Origin: Oscillospiraceae bacterium
Lineage (GTDB): Bacteria > Bacillota > Clostridia > Oscillospirales > Oscillospiraceae
Reading direction: 5' to 3'
DNA length: 37,581 nucleotides
NCBI GenBank assembly: GCA_017535865.1
Contig: JAFXTM010000110.1
Coordinates: 1-37,581 of the forward strand
In this document: positions 30,194-37,581 of the stretch, in pieces
Position numbering within the stretch: position 1 is the first letter of the stretch
Layout of the letters: the number at the start of each line of letters is the position of its first letter
Program-made: the position numbers and the translations under genes
The notes under the pieces: model-generated
Database searches by the model: none
The model's input: only the letters and a program-made list of their open reading frames with translations
What the model was told of the DNA's origin: nothing

Positions 30194-31975
30194 ATGTCAG
30201 AACGATTCACAAAGATCTATGAGCTTCCGGGCGGCGTTTTCGCCGAAAGCTCGCCGGTGCTGATCCGCGCCGGGGTCCTGCTGCGGGATGCCGTCTCCAA
30301 AAACGTGATCGCCCAGTTGAAGCTCTATAATCTGGATACCCGCACGATCAAGAGCGTCAAGATCGCGCTCATGCTCTGGGACGCGGAGGGCAACTGTCTC
30401 GGCGAGGAGCTCGAACGTTCCTATACGAATCTGAAGGCCGTGCGGGACGATGAATTCGGTCATCGCACCGCGCTGGTCATCCCCTATCGCGAGGTCTGTC
30501 GTTTTTCTGTCCGTGTCACCCGCGTCGTCTTTGCCGATGGCACAAAATGGGCGGATCACGGCGAGGAATGGGAACCCGTCGAGAAGCAGATCACCCTGAA
30601 AGAGGCTTACGACAGCGAGGAGATGGCCGCACAGTTCCGCATCCGCTACGGGACCGACTGCCGCTACGCGCCGTTGGACGGAAGCCTGCTGTGGCAGTGC
30701 ACCTGCGGGGCCGTCAACCGCAAGGATGAGAAGAGCTGTCACCGTTGCCACCGGGTCCGCCGGGCGCAGCTGAACGTGAACGAGGATTCGCTGCGCAACG
30801 AGTGCGAACAGCGGCTGAAGGAGGAAGCGCTCCAGAGAAAGCAGGAGGAAGCTGCCGAACCGGATGAGCAGACGCTGCGCAAACGACGGCTGCTTAAGCA
30901 CGCTGCCGTTATCATCCCGCTGCTGCTGGCGCTGGTTGCCGTCATCCATTTCGGGCCGCGTCTGCTGAACCGCGTCGTGCCGCTGCCTGTGTCCGCACCT
31001 GCACCTTCCATGGACCTTGTGCTCCCCTCCCTGCCGCCGACGCCCGCTCCCAGCCCCACGCCCGTCCCCACGCCCACGCTCTCCCCGGAGGAACAGCGGC
31101 AGGCGGATTACGATGCGGCCGTTACGCTGCTGGAGAACGGCAGTTACAGCGCCGCACGCGCCGCTTTTCTGAAGCTGGACAGCTATGAGTCCAGCGAAGA
31201 GTTCGCGCAGGAGGCCGTGTACCGCAAAGCGGTCGCGCTCTATTCGTTCATCGAGCAGCACGATGTGGAGGATATCTACGCCGTGCTGAGCATGGACCCG
31301 AACGGGACGAACCGTTTCTCCCTGTCGACCGCCAAGGCGCTCGAACTGGGGAGCAAGGTCGTGGATACGCTCGGAGAGGCCTGCGGTCAGGACAAGGTGG
31401 ACTTCTCGCTCACCGATACGCCGTCGCAGGGACTCAAGCCGCTGGCCGCATGCGTCAAGGATCTCTTCGCCTTGCTCGGCGACTACAAGGACAGCCCCGT
31501 CTATCTCAGCGCGCTGATCGACCTCACGGATTACACCCGGGATTTCTACATGCTCTGCAAGGCCGGCGACATATTCGGCGCCTATGAATGGCTGCAGAAC
31601 TACACCGGCGAGTTCTCCGGGCGTGATCACTGGCTGCAGCTGCTGGATCTCTACAAGCCCTTCTGCAGCGACTGGCGTCTCTATGCCGGTGACATCACGC
31701 TGCTGCCGCTTACCGTCGGACACGAGTTCCCCTGCACCTATTACAATTCCCGCATCATAATCGACGGCGATTACGCGACGCTGCGCCTGCTCATCTGGGA
31801 GGGTGAATCGGAGTACAACGTCGACCTCGTCGCCGACACGGGCTCCACCAGCTTCGCCTGCACCGTCGGGAACGCTGTCTACGCCGCCGCGATCAACAAC
31901 GTCGGCCACATGGCCTACATGAAATTCGCAAACGGCAAGATGCTGAGCAGCTGCGAGTATCAGCGCGCCGATTGA
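30194..31975 (+). CDS. Zinc-ribbon single-pass membrane protein with repeat-containing outer domain
   Basis: 593 residues, unrecognised as a whole. Cytoplasmic part: a beta-rich N-terminal domain (1-160) with an immunoglobulin-like strand pattern, then a double CxxC-type ribbon (CTCGAVNRKDEKSCHRCHR, about 168-188) and a charged helix (residues 195-235). One membrane helix follows (about 236-255), then a Pro/Thr linker (PTPAPSPTPVPTPT). The outer part begins with a TPR-like hairpin (ADYDAAVTLLENGSYSAARAAFLKL) and continues with helical repeats to a beta-rich end. The layout suggests a sensor or surface scaffold. GAGAGGTGCC lies before the ATG at 30194; the in-frame GTG at 30179 has no site. 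Confidence 0.72.
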   Translation: MSERFTKIYELPGGVFAESSPVLIRAGVLLRDAVSKNVIAQLKLYNLDTRTIKSVKIALMLWDAEGNCLGEELERSYTNLKAVRDDEFGHRTALVIPYREVCRFSVRVTRVVFADGTKWADHGEEWEPVEKQITLKEAYDSEEMAAQFRIRYGTDCRYAPLDGSLLWQCTCGAVNRKDEKSCHRCHRVRRAQLNVNEDSLRNECEQRLKEEALQRKQEEAAEPDEQTLRKRRLLKHAAVIIPLLLALVAVIHFGPRLLNRVVPLPVSAPAPSMDLVLPSLPPTPAPSPTPVPTPTLSPEEQRQADYDAAVTLLENGSYSAARAAFLKLDSYESSEEFAQEAVYRKAVALYSFIEQHDVEDIYAVLSMDPNGTNRFSLSTAKALELGSKVVDTLGEACGQDKVDFSLTDTPSQGLKPLAACVKDLFALLGDYKDSPVYLSALIDLTDYTRDFYMLCKAGDIFGAYEWLQNYTGEFSGRDHWLQLLDLYKPFCSDWRLYAGDITLLPLTVGHEFPCTYYNSRIIIDGDYATLRLLIWEGESEYNVDLVADTGSTSFACTVGNAVYAAAINNVGHMAYMKFANGKMLSSCEYQRAD

Positions 31976-31981
31976 GCCGCC

Positions 31982-32011
31982 TTGAAAAAACCGGGCAGTT
32001 TGTGTTATACT
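31982..32011 (+). promoter_or_regulatory. Promoter of rpiB
   Basis: TTGAAA (31982-31987), 18-bp spacer, TATACT (32006-32011). Confidence 0.6.
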
Positions 32012-32058
32012 GGATTTTGACCATACAGAAGCTTTTGTGATTCGGGGAGGAACATTTC

Positions 32059-32502
32059 ATGCTGGCTATCGGAAGCGATCACGGCGGGTTTGCGCTCAAG
32101 CAGGCGATCATGAAGCATCTGGAGGAACGCGGGCTGGCTTACCGGGACTACGGCACCTACAGCGAGGCGAGCTGCGATTACCCGGATTTCGGCCGGGCGG
32201 TCGCGCAGGCTGTCGCCGCGGGCGAAGCGGAGTACGGGATCATCATCTGCGGCACCGGCATCGGCATCTCCATCACAGCGAACAAGGTGCCCGGCATCCG
32301 CGCCGCGCTCTGCGGGGACTGCTTTTCCGCGGAAGCCACGCGCTCGCACAACGACGCCAATATTCTGGCGCTCGGCGCGCGGGTCGTGGGCGAGGGACTT
32401 GCGATCAAGATCGTGGACACCTTCCTGGACACCCCTTTCTCCAACGATGAACGGCATATCCGCCGGATCCGGAAAATCGAAGGCTTATACCGAAACGACT
32501 GA
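32059..32502 (+). CDS. rpiB: Ribose-5-phosphate isomerase B
   Basis: It interconverts ribose-5-phosphate and ribulose-5-phosphate in the cytoplasm (pentose phosphate pathway). 147 residues, the normal family size. The opening AIGSDHGGFALKQ, the central YPDFGRAVA and ICGTGIGISITANKVPGIRAALC, and SHNDANILALGARV are all signature blocks. The catalytic base is the Cys of ICGTG, and the RH-type phosphate residues lie in the C-terminal HIRRIRKIE. The gene is followed after 3 bases by the DUF4015-like gene, whose ribosome binding site lies within the rpiB end, so they form an operon. Confidence 0.95.
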   Translation: MLAIGSDHGGFALKQAIMKHLEERGLAYRDYGTYSEASCDYPDFGRAVAQAVAAGEAEYGIIICGTGIGISITANKVPGIRAALCGDCFSAEATRSHNDANILALGARVVGEGLAIKIVDTFLDTPFSNDERHIRRIRKIEGLYRND

Positions 32503-32505
32503 TAT

Positions 32506-33666
32506 ATGGCAAAAAAACGTGAATTCTACAAGGGACGAAGGAAACGGCGCAACTACGCGCTGATTCCCTTTGCGATCTTTCTGGCGCTGATCGCGCTGGT
32601 CGTCGTGCTTTTCTACAGTATGCAGAAATACGCGGTCATCAGCAAGGAGGGCGTCACCATGGTCATGCCGGGCGACGAACCGGCCGAGAACACCGTGGTC
32701 GACAGCAGCGGCAACGAGATCCGGGTCTTTGACAAGGTGGATACCGAGCTCGTCTTTGATCCTCCCGACTACTCCCGCGTGGAGGCGGTAGCCGGACGGG
32801 ACGCCAAGCCCATGCGCGCTATCTACATTCCCGCCGAGGAGGTCAACACCGATCATCTGATGGAGATGGCGGCGCGTCTATCGAGCGGCAACGCCCTGCT
32901 GCTGGAAATGAAACCGCGGGCCGGGGCGCTTGTCTGGAACTCCCAGGCCGTTCTCGCGCAGCGCTACGGGCTGTACTATCAGTCGGCGCTGGAGACGGAC
33001 ATGGCCAAGATACTTCAGGATCTGCGCGATTACGCGAAGGAACACGACAAAACGATCTATCTCGTCGCGCAGATAAGCTGCTGTGTAGACGATCTGCTGC
33101 CTGTACGCACCACGAACTACACGCTGCGGACAGAGGCCGGCTTTGACTACCGCGACGACAACGGGACCTATCTCGACCCGTACAGCGTCGATGTGCGCAC
33201 CTATATCGTGGAGCTCTGCAGGGAGCTCTATGCGCTCGGGTTTGACGAGGTCGTGCTGGCCGACGTCATGTTCCCCGTCCCGACAGGCAACGACGGGAAC
33301 AGCCGTTTCCTGTACTCTGCGGAGATGTCCACCACGCCCTCCCCCGAAAATGCCGTCTGCGGCTTTGCCCTGTATGTGGCCTCCCAGCTGGAGGATGAGA
33401 ATGGGCTCCTGTCCATCTATCTGGACTCGGCCCGCGCGCTGGTCAAGCTGGATGAGAGCACGGGGCAGAACGGCGTGCTCTTCTCCAAAGTCTATGACCG
33501 TCTGTACTACCGGACGGACAAGTGGACCTACACCTATAACCTGCAGGATATGGAGGGGACCATCACCATCGGCACGCTGACCGACCGACTGGTCCCGGTC
33601 GTCATCAACTACCTGCCAGACAACAGCTCCTGGGTCTACATCGAAAAACTGGCGGAAACAGATTAA
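32506..33666 (+). CDS. Membrane-anchored DUF4015-like putative glycoside hydrolase
   Basis: 386 residues. Very basic cytoplasmic start (KKREFYKGRRKRRN), one membrane helix (residues 18-38), then an extracytoplasmic domain. Its blocks match the DUF4015 TIM-barrel pattern: RAIYIPAEEVNTDHLMEM, NALLLEMKPRAGALVW, IYLVAQISCCVDDLL, YLDPYSVDVRTYIVEL, LGFDEVVLADVMFP. In typical members the strand-end acids (here Glu in LLEMKP and Asp in VVLADVMFP) form the putative active site. The substrate is unknown, perhaps a cell-wall glycan. A strong terminator follows. Confidence 0.8.
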   Translation: MAKKREFYKGRRKRRNYALIPFAIFLALIALVVVLFYSMQKYAVISKEGVTMVMPGDEPAENTVVDSSGNEIRVFDKVDTELVFDPPDYSRVEAVAGRDAKPMRAIYIPAEEVNTDHLMEMAARLSSGNALLLEMKPRAGALVWNSQAVLAQRYGLYYQSALETDMAKILQDLRDYAKEHDKTIYLVAQISCCVDDLLPVRTTNYTLRTEAGFDYRDDNGTYLDPYSVDVRTYIVELCRELYALGFDEVVLADVMFPVPTGNDGNSRFLYSAEMSTTPSPENAVCGFALYVASQLEDENGLLSIYLDSARALVKLDESTGQNGVLFSKVYDRLYYRTDKWTYTYNLQDMEGTITIGTLTDRLVPVVINYLPDNSSWVYIEKLAETD

Positions 33667-33711
33667 GAAAAAACAAGGCCTCGGGCTGTGCCCGAGGCCT
33701 TGTTTTTTGAT
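33667..33711. terminator. Bidirectional terminator between DUF4015 gene and mnmA
   Basis: AAAACAAGGCCTCGGGC pairs with GCCCGAGGCCTTGTTTT around TGT, with A and T runs on either side. Confidence 0.9.
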
Positions 33712-33719
33712 GCTTGTGT

Positions 33720-34805
33720 CTATTCGCGGATCGCTTCCAGGATCGTCCCGCCGCCGAGGACCAGGTCCCCGTCGTAGAGGACCACAGCCTGGCCGGCGGT
33801 GACGGCCCGCTTCGGCTCGTCGAACACGAGTCTCATCCGTCCGCCCGGCAGGGGCGTCGCGGTAGCGGGCGTCTCGGTCTGGCGGTAGCGGGTACGGGCG
33901 CTTACCCGGATGGGGCCGGACGGCTCCGGGATCGAGAGCCAGTTCATACGGCCGGCCAGCAGCGCGGGGCTGTAAAGCGCGCTCTCCGGACCTACCGTCA
34001 CGGTATTGTGCTCCATATCCTTGGCGCAGACGTAGACCCGCTCCCCCATCGGCAGATCCAGTCCCCGGCGCTGGCCGACGGTATAGCGCAGTGCGCCGCG
34101 GTGGCGGCCCAGCACCTTCCCCTGAATGTCCAGAATATCCCCCTCGGGCCAGATCTTGCCGCTCCAGCGTTCAAGGAAGGCCGCATAGTCCCCGTCGGGC
34201 ACGAAGCAGATGTCCTGGCTTTCGCGCTTTCGGGCGTTGATAAAGCACTGCTCCTCCGCGACCGCGCGGATCTCCGTCTTGTGCCGCTCGCCCAGCGGCA
34301 GCAGCAGATGCGCCAGCTGCTCCTGCGTCAGCATATAGAGCACGTAGCTCTGATCTTTGCTCTCGTCAAGCGCCTTTTTGAGCTGCCAGCGGCCGCTGCT
34401 CTCTTCACAAACGACGCGGGCATAGTGACCGGTGGCGATGGCATCGAAGCCATGCTGCAGCGCATAGTCGAGCATGGCCTCAAATTTCAGATAACGGTTG
34501 CAGTCGATGCAGGGGTTGGGCGTGAGGCCCTGCTCGTAGGCCAGCAAGAAGCTGCGGATGACCCTCTCCCGAAAAAGCGGCGTATAGTCCAGCACTTCAA
34601 AAGGGATGCCGAGGCGAAAGGCCACGTCGCCAGCGTCCTCGATGTCCGTCTCGGTGCAGCAGGTCTTATGACAGGCCTCGCCCAGATCCGTACTGCGATA
34701 GAGCCGCATCGTGGCCCCGGCACAGTCATAGCCCGCCTGCTGCAGCAGCCACGCCGTGACGGAGCTGTCCACCCCTCCGCTCATGGCGACCAGTACACGC
34801 CTCAT
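33720..34805 (-). CDS. mnmA: tRNA-specific 2-thiouridylase MnmA
   Basis: This enzyme makes the 2-thio group on U34 of tRNA-Lys, -Glu and -Gln in the cytoplasm. 361 residues. It has the PP-loop SGGVDSS at residues 9-15, the nucleophile Cys in CIDCNRYLKF (about residue 98), the second catalytic Cys in SQDICFVPDGDY (about residue 198), and GHYARV. The C-terminal beta-barrel (GQRRGLDLPMGERVYV...GQAVVLYDGDLVLGGGTI) is complete. An N-terminal CCTETDIEDA segment lies as expected. The ribosome binding site is weak (GGCGGGCG). It has its own promoter and shares a terminator with the convergent gene. Confidence 0.95.
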   Translation of the reverse strand: MRRVLVAMSGGVDSSVTAWLLQQAGYDCAGATMRLYRSTDLGEACHKTCCTETDIEDAGDVAFRLGIPFEVLDYTPLFRERVIRSFLLAYEQGLTPNPCIDCNRYLKFEAMLDYALQHGFDAIATGHYARVVCEESSGRWQLKKALDESKDQSYVLYMLTQEQLAHLLLPLGERHKTEIRAVAEEQCFINARKRESQDICFVPDGDYAAFLERWSGKIWPEGDILDIQGKVLGRHRGALRYTVGQRRGLDLPMGERVYVCAKDMEHNTVTVGPESALYSPALLAGRMNWLSIPEPSGPIRVSARTRYRQTETPATATPLPGGRMRLVFDEPKRAVTAGQAVVLYDGDLVLGGGTILEAIRE

Positions 34806-34836
34806 AGTCTCGCCCGCCTTTCTTTCCGTTGTCCGG

Positions 34837-34865
34837 ATTATAGCACAGTTTTCTCCGCGCGTAAA
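34837..34865 (-). promoter_or_regulatory. Promoter of mnmA
   Basis: On the minus strand TTTACG (34865-34860), 17-bp spacer, TATAAT (34842-34837). Confidence 0.55.
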
Positions 34866-34986
34866 GAAATCGCAGCGGCAAATACAACGCGAACGAGCGC
34901 ACCTCCTCCGCCGAGAACGGCGTCAAGTTCAGCTGCGAACACGTCGACGTCCACATCGTGGAAAAGCAAAGAAAAGCCTTATCGAA

Positions 34987-35026
34987 ACAAAACCTCCGCG
35001 GAGCATGGCTCCGCGGAGGTTTTTCC
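34987..35026 (-). terminator. Terminator of the multi-FMN flavoprotein
   Basis: AACCTCCGCGGAGC (34991-35004) pairs with GCTCCGCGGAGGTT (35008-35021); on the minus strand it is followed by TTGTTTCG. It lies 40 bases past the flavoprotein stop. Confidence 0.75.
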
Positions 35027-35066
35027 TTTATCCGCAAGTCTGTGATTGACGCTTTTATGCGGGAGG

Positions 35067-37103
35067 TCAGCCGCCGAAGCCGATCTGTTCCAGGGCCTCG
35101 GCCACCGCCGCCTTGATCGCGTTCGAGGTCATCGTCGCGCCGGAGACCCCGTCGACCTCCGCGCTCTGTGCCTCTACGATCTTCCCGGGCAGCTGCTCCA
35201 CCGCGATGGAGCCGATGCCCTGCGTTTCGTTGTTCTTCACGACCGTCACGGAGTAGATCGTGCCCGCGTCGGCTACGACCTCGACCACCACGTCTTCCCC
35301 GAAGACGCCCGGCTTCGTCACCGTCACGGTCTGCGCCTCGCCGGCAGCAGCTTCCTCAGCGGGAGCCTCCTCAGCGGGAGCCTCCTCAGCGGGAGCCTCC
35401 TCGGCGGGAGCTTCCTCAGCAGGAGCCTCCGCCGGAGCCGCGCCGAAGCCGATCTGTTCCAGGGCCTCGGCCACCGCCGCCTTGATCGCGTTCGAGGTCA
35501 TCGTCGCGCCGGAGACCCCGTCGACCTCCGCGCTCTGTGCCTCCACGATCTTCCCGGGCAGCTGGTCCACCGCGATGGACCCGATGCCCTGCGTCTCGTT
35601 GTTCTTCACGACCGTCACGGAGTAGATCGTACCCGCGTCGGCCACGACCTCGACCTCCACCGGATCGCCGATCACGCCCGGCTTCGACACCGTCACGGTC
35701 TGCGCCTCGCCGGCAGCAGCTTCCTCAGCGGGAGCTTCCTCGGCAGCTTCTTCTGCTACAAGCTCCGCTCCGCCGGCATAGGCCGCGGCGTTGCCGCCCG
35801 CGATGCGCCCGAAGATCGTGAAGTCCGCCACGGCGTTGCCGCCCACGCGGTTCCCGCCGTGGATGCCGCCCGTCGTCTCACCGCAGGCGAACAGGCCCGG
35901 AATGACCTCGCCCTCGGTGCTGATCACCTGCGCCAGCGTATTGATCTTGATGCCGCCCATCGTGTGGTGGATGCCCGGCGCGATCTTGATCGCGTAGTAC
36001 GGCGCCACCGACAGATCCTGATCCACGCCCTTGCGTCCGAAGTCTTTGTCCTCGCCTTCCGCGACGGACGCGTTCCAGGTCTCCATCTGCTGCACGAAGT
36101 TCTGAACGGCCTCGCCCTCCAGGCCCATCGCCTGGCCGAGTTCCTCATAGGTTTCGCCCGTGATCGTATAACCGCCCGCGATAAACTTGTGCGTCAGCGC
36201 AACCTCATCCACCAGCTTCTGGTCGAAGATGATGTACGCATAGGCGCCGGGCTGCTTGAGCTCCGCCTGCGACACCACGTCGCGGCCGTCCATGTCGTTC
36301 ACAAAGCGCTTGCCTTCCGCATTCACCAGGATCGCGCCATGGCTGCGCAGGGACTCGGACACCAGCAGGCCGTTCGACTGGATGACCGTCGGATGGAGCT
36401 GGATCTGCTCCATGTCCACCGTCGCCGCGCCAACCGCTTCCGCCAGCGCAATGCCGTCGCCCGTCGCGCCCGCGTGGTTCGTCGTCACTGCGTTCGCCAG
36501 GCTCGGATCGTAGCTCGCCATCAGCTCGAAGTTCGCGCCGAAGCCGCCCGTCGCCAAGACGACAGCCTTTGCTCTCACCGTGTAGATGTGCTCCGCATCC
36601 TCCGCGATCACACCCACTGCCTGGCCGTTCTCCATCAGGATCTCGGTCGCGCGGGTCTTCAGCATGACCTCGATGCCCAGAGTCTCCACCTGCTGTTTCA
36701 GCTTGTCCACAAGGTACTCGCCCACGGGCAGTCCGCCTTCCGGCTTGTGCAGGTACTTGCGGCCCTGCGCGCCGCCGGTCGCCTCGACTTCCGGCAGCGG
36801 AGCGCCGATGGAGTCGAGCCATTCAACAGCTTCCGCCCCGTTCTCCGCCAGCGTACGTACCAGCTCGGGGTCCGCCAGATAGTGGCCCAGCCGCAGCGTA
36901 TCCTCGATGTAGTTCTCGACCGTGCTGTCGGTGAGGCCGAGCTCCGCCTCATAATGCGTATTCGCGGCGTTCATGCCGCCCTCCGCACGCAGGCTGTTGC
37001 CGCCCACCATGCCCATCTTCTCCAGCACGAGGACCTTCGCGCCTTCCTGGGTGGCACGCACAGCCGAGGTCAGGCCTGCGCCGCCCGCGCCCACGACCAC
37101 CAC
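35067..37103 (-). CDS. Fumarate-reductase-like FAD domain plus two C-terminal FMN-binding domains (downstream part of a frameshifted gene)
   Basis: As read, 678 residues. It starts inside the dinucleotide fold (GAGGAG at 5-10, LEK at the second strand). The fumarate-reductase active site is present: QLHPT (His), MDGRDVVS (Arg), HHTMGG (His) and GGNRVGGNAVADFTIFGR (Arg, FAD-end helix), so fumarate or a close analogue is likely reduced. From about residue 460 come two FMN_bind domains with DGVSGATMTS flavinylation motifs. They are joined by a (APAEE)n linker and are almost identical to each other. An upstream reading frame carries two more FMN domains and would join this one if one base were restored near 37100-37110. 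GGAG before the GTG could allow restart, but the product would then lack its export signal. Confidence 0.85.
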   Translation of the reverse strand: MVVVGAGGAGLTSAVRATQEGAKVLVLEKMGMVGGNSLRAEGGMNAANTHYEAELGLTDSTVENYIEDTLRLGHYLADPELVRTLAENGAEAVEWLDSIGAPLPEVEATGGAQGRKYLHKPEGGLPVGEYLVDKLKQQVETLGIEVMLKTRATEILMENGQAVGVIAEDAEHIYTVRAKAVVLATGGFGANFELMASYDPSLANAVTTNHAGATGDGIALAEAVGAATVDMEQIQLHPTVIQSNGLLVSESLRSHGAILVNAEGKRFVNDMDGRDVVSQAELKQPGAYAYIIFDQKLVDEVALTHKFIAGGYTITGETYEELGQAMGLEGEAVQNFVQQMETWNASVAEGEDKDFGRKGVDQDLSVAPYYAIKIAPGIHHTMGGIKINTLAQVISTEGEVIPGLFACGETTGGIHGGNRVGGNAVADFTIFGRIAGGNAAAYAGGAELVAEEAAEEAPAEEAAAGEAQTVTVSKPGVIGDPVEVEVVADAGTIYSVTVVKNNETQGIGSIAVDQLPGKIVEAQSAEVDGVSGATMTSNAIKAAVAEALEQIGFGAAPAEAPAEEAPAEEAPAEEAPAEEAPAEEAAAGEAQTVTVTKPGVFGEDVVVEVVADAGTIYSVTVVKNNETQGIGSIAVEQLPGKIVEAQSAEVDGVSGATMTSNAIKAAVAEALEQIGFGG

Positions 37104-37581
37104 GTCGACTCCAGCTCGACAGGCGTCTTCTCCACCTCGACTTCCTCGGCCGGGGCCGCCGCAGCGCCGCCGCCGACAAAGCCGATCTGCTCCAGAGCCT
37201 CGGCCACCGCCGCCTTGATCGCGTTCGAGGTCATCGTCGCGCCGGAGGTACCGTCGACTTCCGCGCTCTGCGCCGCCACGATCTTGCCCGGCAGCTCGTC
37301 CACCGCGATGGACCCGATGCCCTGCGTCTCATTGTTCTTGACCACCGTTACGGAGTAGATCGTGCCCGCGTCAGCCACGACCTCCACCACCACGTCTTCG
37401 CCGAAGACGCCCGGCTTCGTCACCGTTACGGTCTGCGCCTCGCCGGCGGCGGCTTCCTCCGTGCCGCCGACAAAGCCGATCTGCTCCAGAGCCTCGGCCA
37501 CCGCCGCCTTGATCGCGTTCGAGGTCATCGTCGCGCCGGAGGTACCGTCGACTTCCGCGCTCTGCGCCGCCACGATCTTGC
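37070..37581 (-). CDS. N-terminal FMN-binding domains of the same flavoprotein (partial, cut by window)
   Basis: This frame runs off the window edge at 37581, so its true start and any signal peptide are not seen. It contains the end of one FMN_bind domain and a complete second one, both with DGTSGATMTS flavinylation motifs, separated by a short GGTEEAAAGE linker. The frame then reads AAAAPAEEVEVEKTPVELE and runs into a nonsense tail (STWWSWARAAQA) before a stop. Immediately before the tail it meets the FAD frame, where VDVVVVGAGGAG is encoded one base out of phase. The best reading is one gene with a single-base deletion after the VELE codons. Confidence 0.8.
   Translation of the reverse strand, partial: KIVAAQSAEVDGTSGATMTSNAIKAAVAEALEQIGFVGGTEEAAAGEAQTVTVTKPGVFGEDVVVEVVADAGTIYSVTVVKNNETQGIGSIAVDELPGKIVAAQSAEVDGTSGATMTSNAIKAAVAEALEQIGFVGGGAAAAPAEEVEVEKTPVELESTWWSWARAAQA

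Noticed and set aside
34866-34986. Possible gene end between mnmA and the flavoprotein terminator
   Set aside because: One plus frame looks protein-like, but no start, ribosome binding site or family match is visible, and it runs straight into the terminator hairpin.
35340-35440. Short regular repeats that could be taken for a CRISPR array
   Set aside because: The unit is about 15 bases, in frame, and encodes Glu-Glu-Ala-Pro-Ala linkers between protein domains. There are no spacers and no cas genes.
35046-37358. Plus-strand open frame of 770 codons across the flavoprotein
   Set aside because: It is antisense to well-recognised FAD and FMN domains. Its long repeats mirror the GC-rich FMN repeats, and it has no ribosome binding site or recognisable fold.

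Overview
The window looks like chromosome of a GC-rich Clostridia bacterium. A gut Oscillospiraceae-type Firmicute is my inference, from Gram-positive style Shine-Dalgarno sites (AGGAGG), lipoprotein and Sec signals, the S11 penicillin-binding protein, the DUF4015-like protein, the L-cysteine desulfidase and the secreted flavinylated reductases. Most of it is housekeeping and surface genes in short transcription units, separated by strong hairpin terminators. Two stretches are visibly AT-richer and look acquired.

Layout. 1-3142: pfkA, a secreted D-Ala-D-Ala carboxypeptidase and a hotdog thioesterase. 3143-6694: a tRNA-Gln(CTG) gene whose 3' end is duplicated 3.45 kb downstream. The two 25-bp copies bound a small AT-rich integrative element. 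It carries two tandem, duplicated secreted YbjN-like proteins, two small opposite-strand genes, a decayed tyrosine integrase and paired direct repeats that look like integrase arm sites. A second, older integrase tail lies just outside it. 7196-9927: a YcgL/RlaP-type nucleotidyltransferase, a zinc-ribbon protein and a YhhN lysoplasmalogenase. 10015-14423: a secreted FMN/FAD reductase, divergent from a NusG-II protein, a Gx-family membrane protein and a DMT exporter. 14430-17089: an AT-rich cassette with an XRE repressor, a palindromic operator and four small opposite-strand genes, bounded by a 45-bp imperfect inverted repeat. 17098-24581: L-cysteine desulfidase, CutC, a lipoprotein/glycosyltransferase pair, an iron alcohol dehydrogenase and a lysozyme-like secreted protein. 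24686-34805: ADP-ribosylglycohydrolase, HAD phosphatase, tRNA-Pro(GGG), a rhomboid-like pseudoprotease, a PatB/MalY aminotransferase, a zinc-ribbon membrane protein, rpiB, a DUF4015-like protein and mnmA. 35067-37581 (cut by the window): a fumarate-reductase-like flavoprotein with FMN-binding domains on both sides of its FAD domain, interrupted by an apparent one-base frameshift.

How it fits together. The most interesting theme is extracytoplasmic flavin redox chemistry. Six Asp-x-x-(Ser/Thr)-Gly-Ala-Thr flavinylation motifs occur in two flavoproteins. One of these is divergently paired with genes resembling EetA (NusG-II) and EetB (Gx transporter) of Gram-positive extracellular electron transfer loci. 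The first reductase lacks the fumarate active-site signatures that the second keeps, so its electron acceptor is probably something else. No ApbE flavin transferase or Ndh2 is visible in the window.

Limits: this is a reading by eye without database searches. Family names rest on motifs I recognise. Promoters are calls from -35/-10 similarity only.
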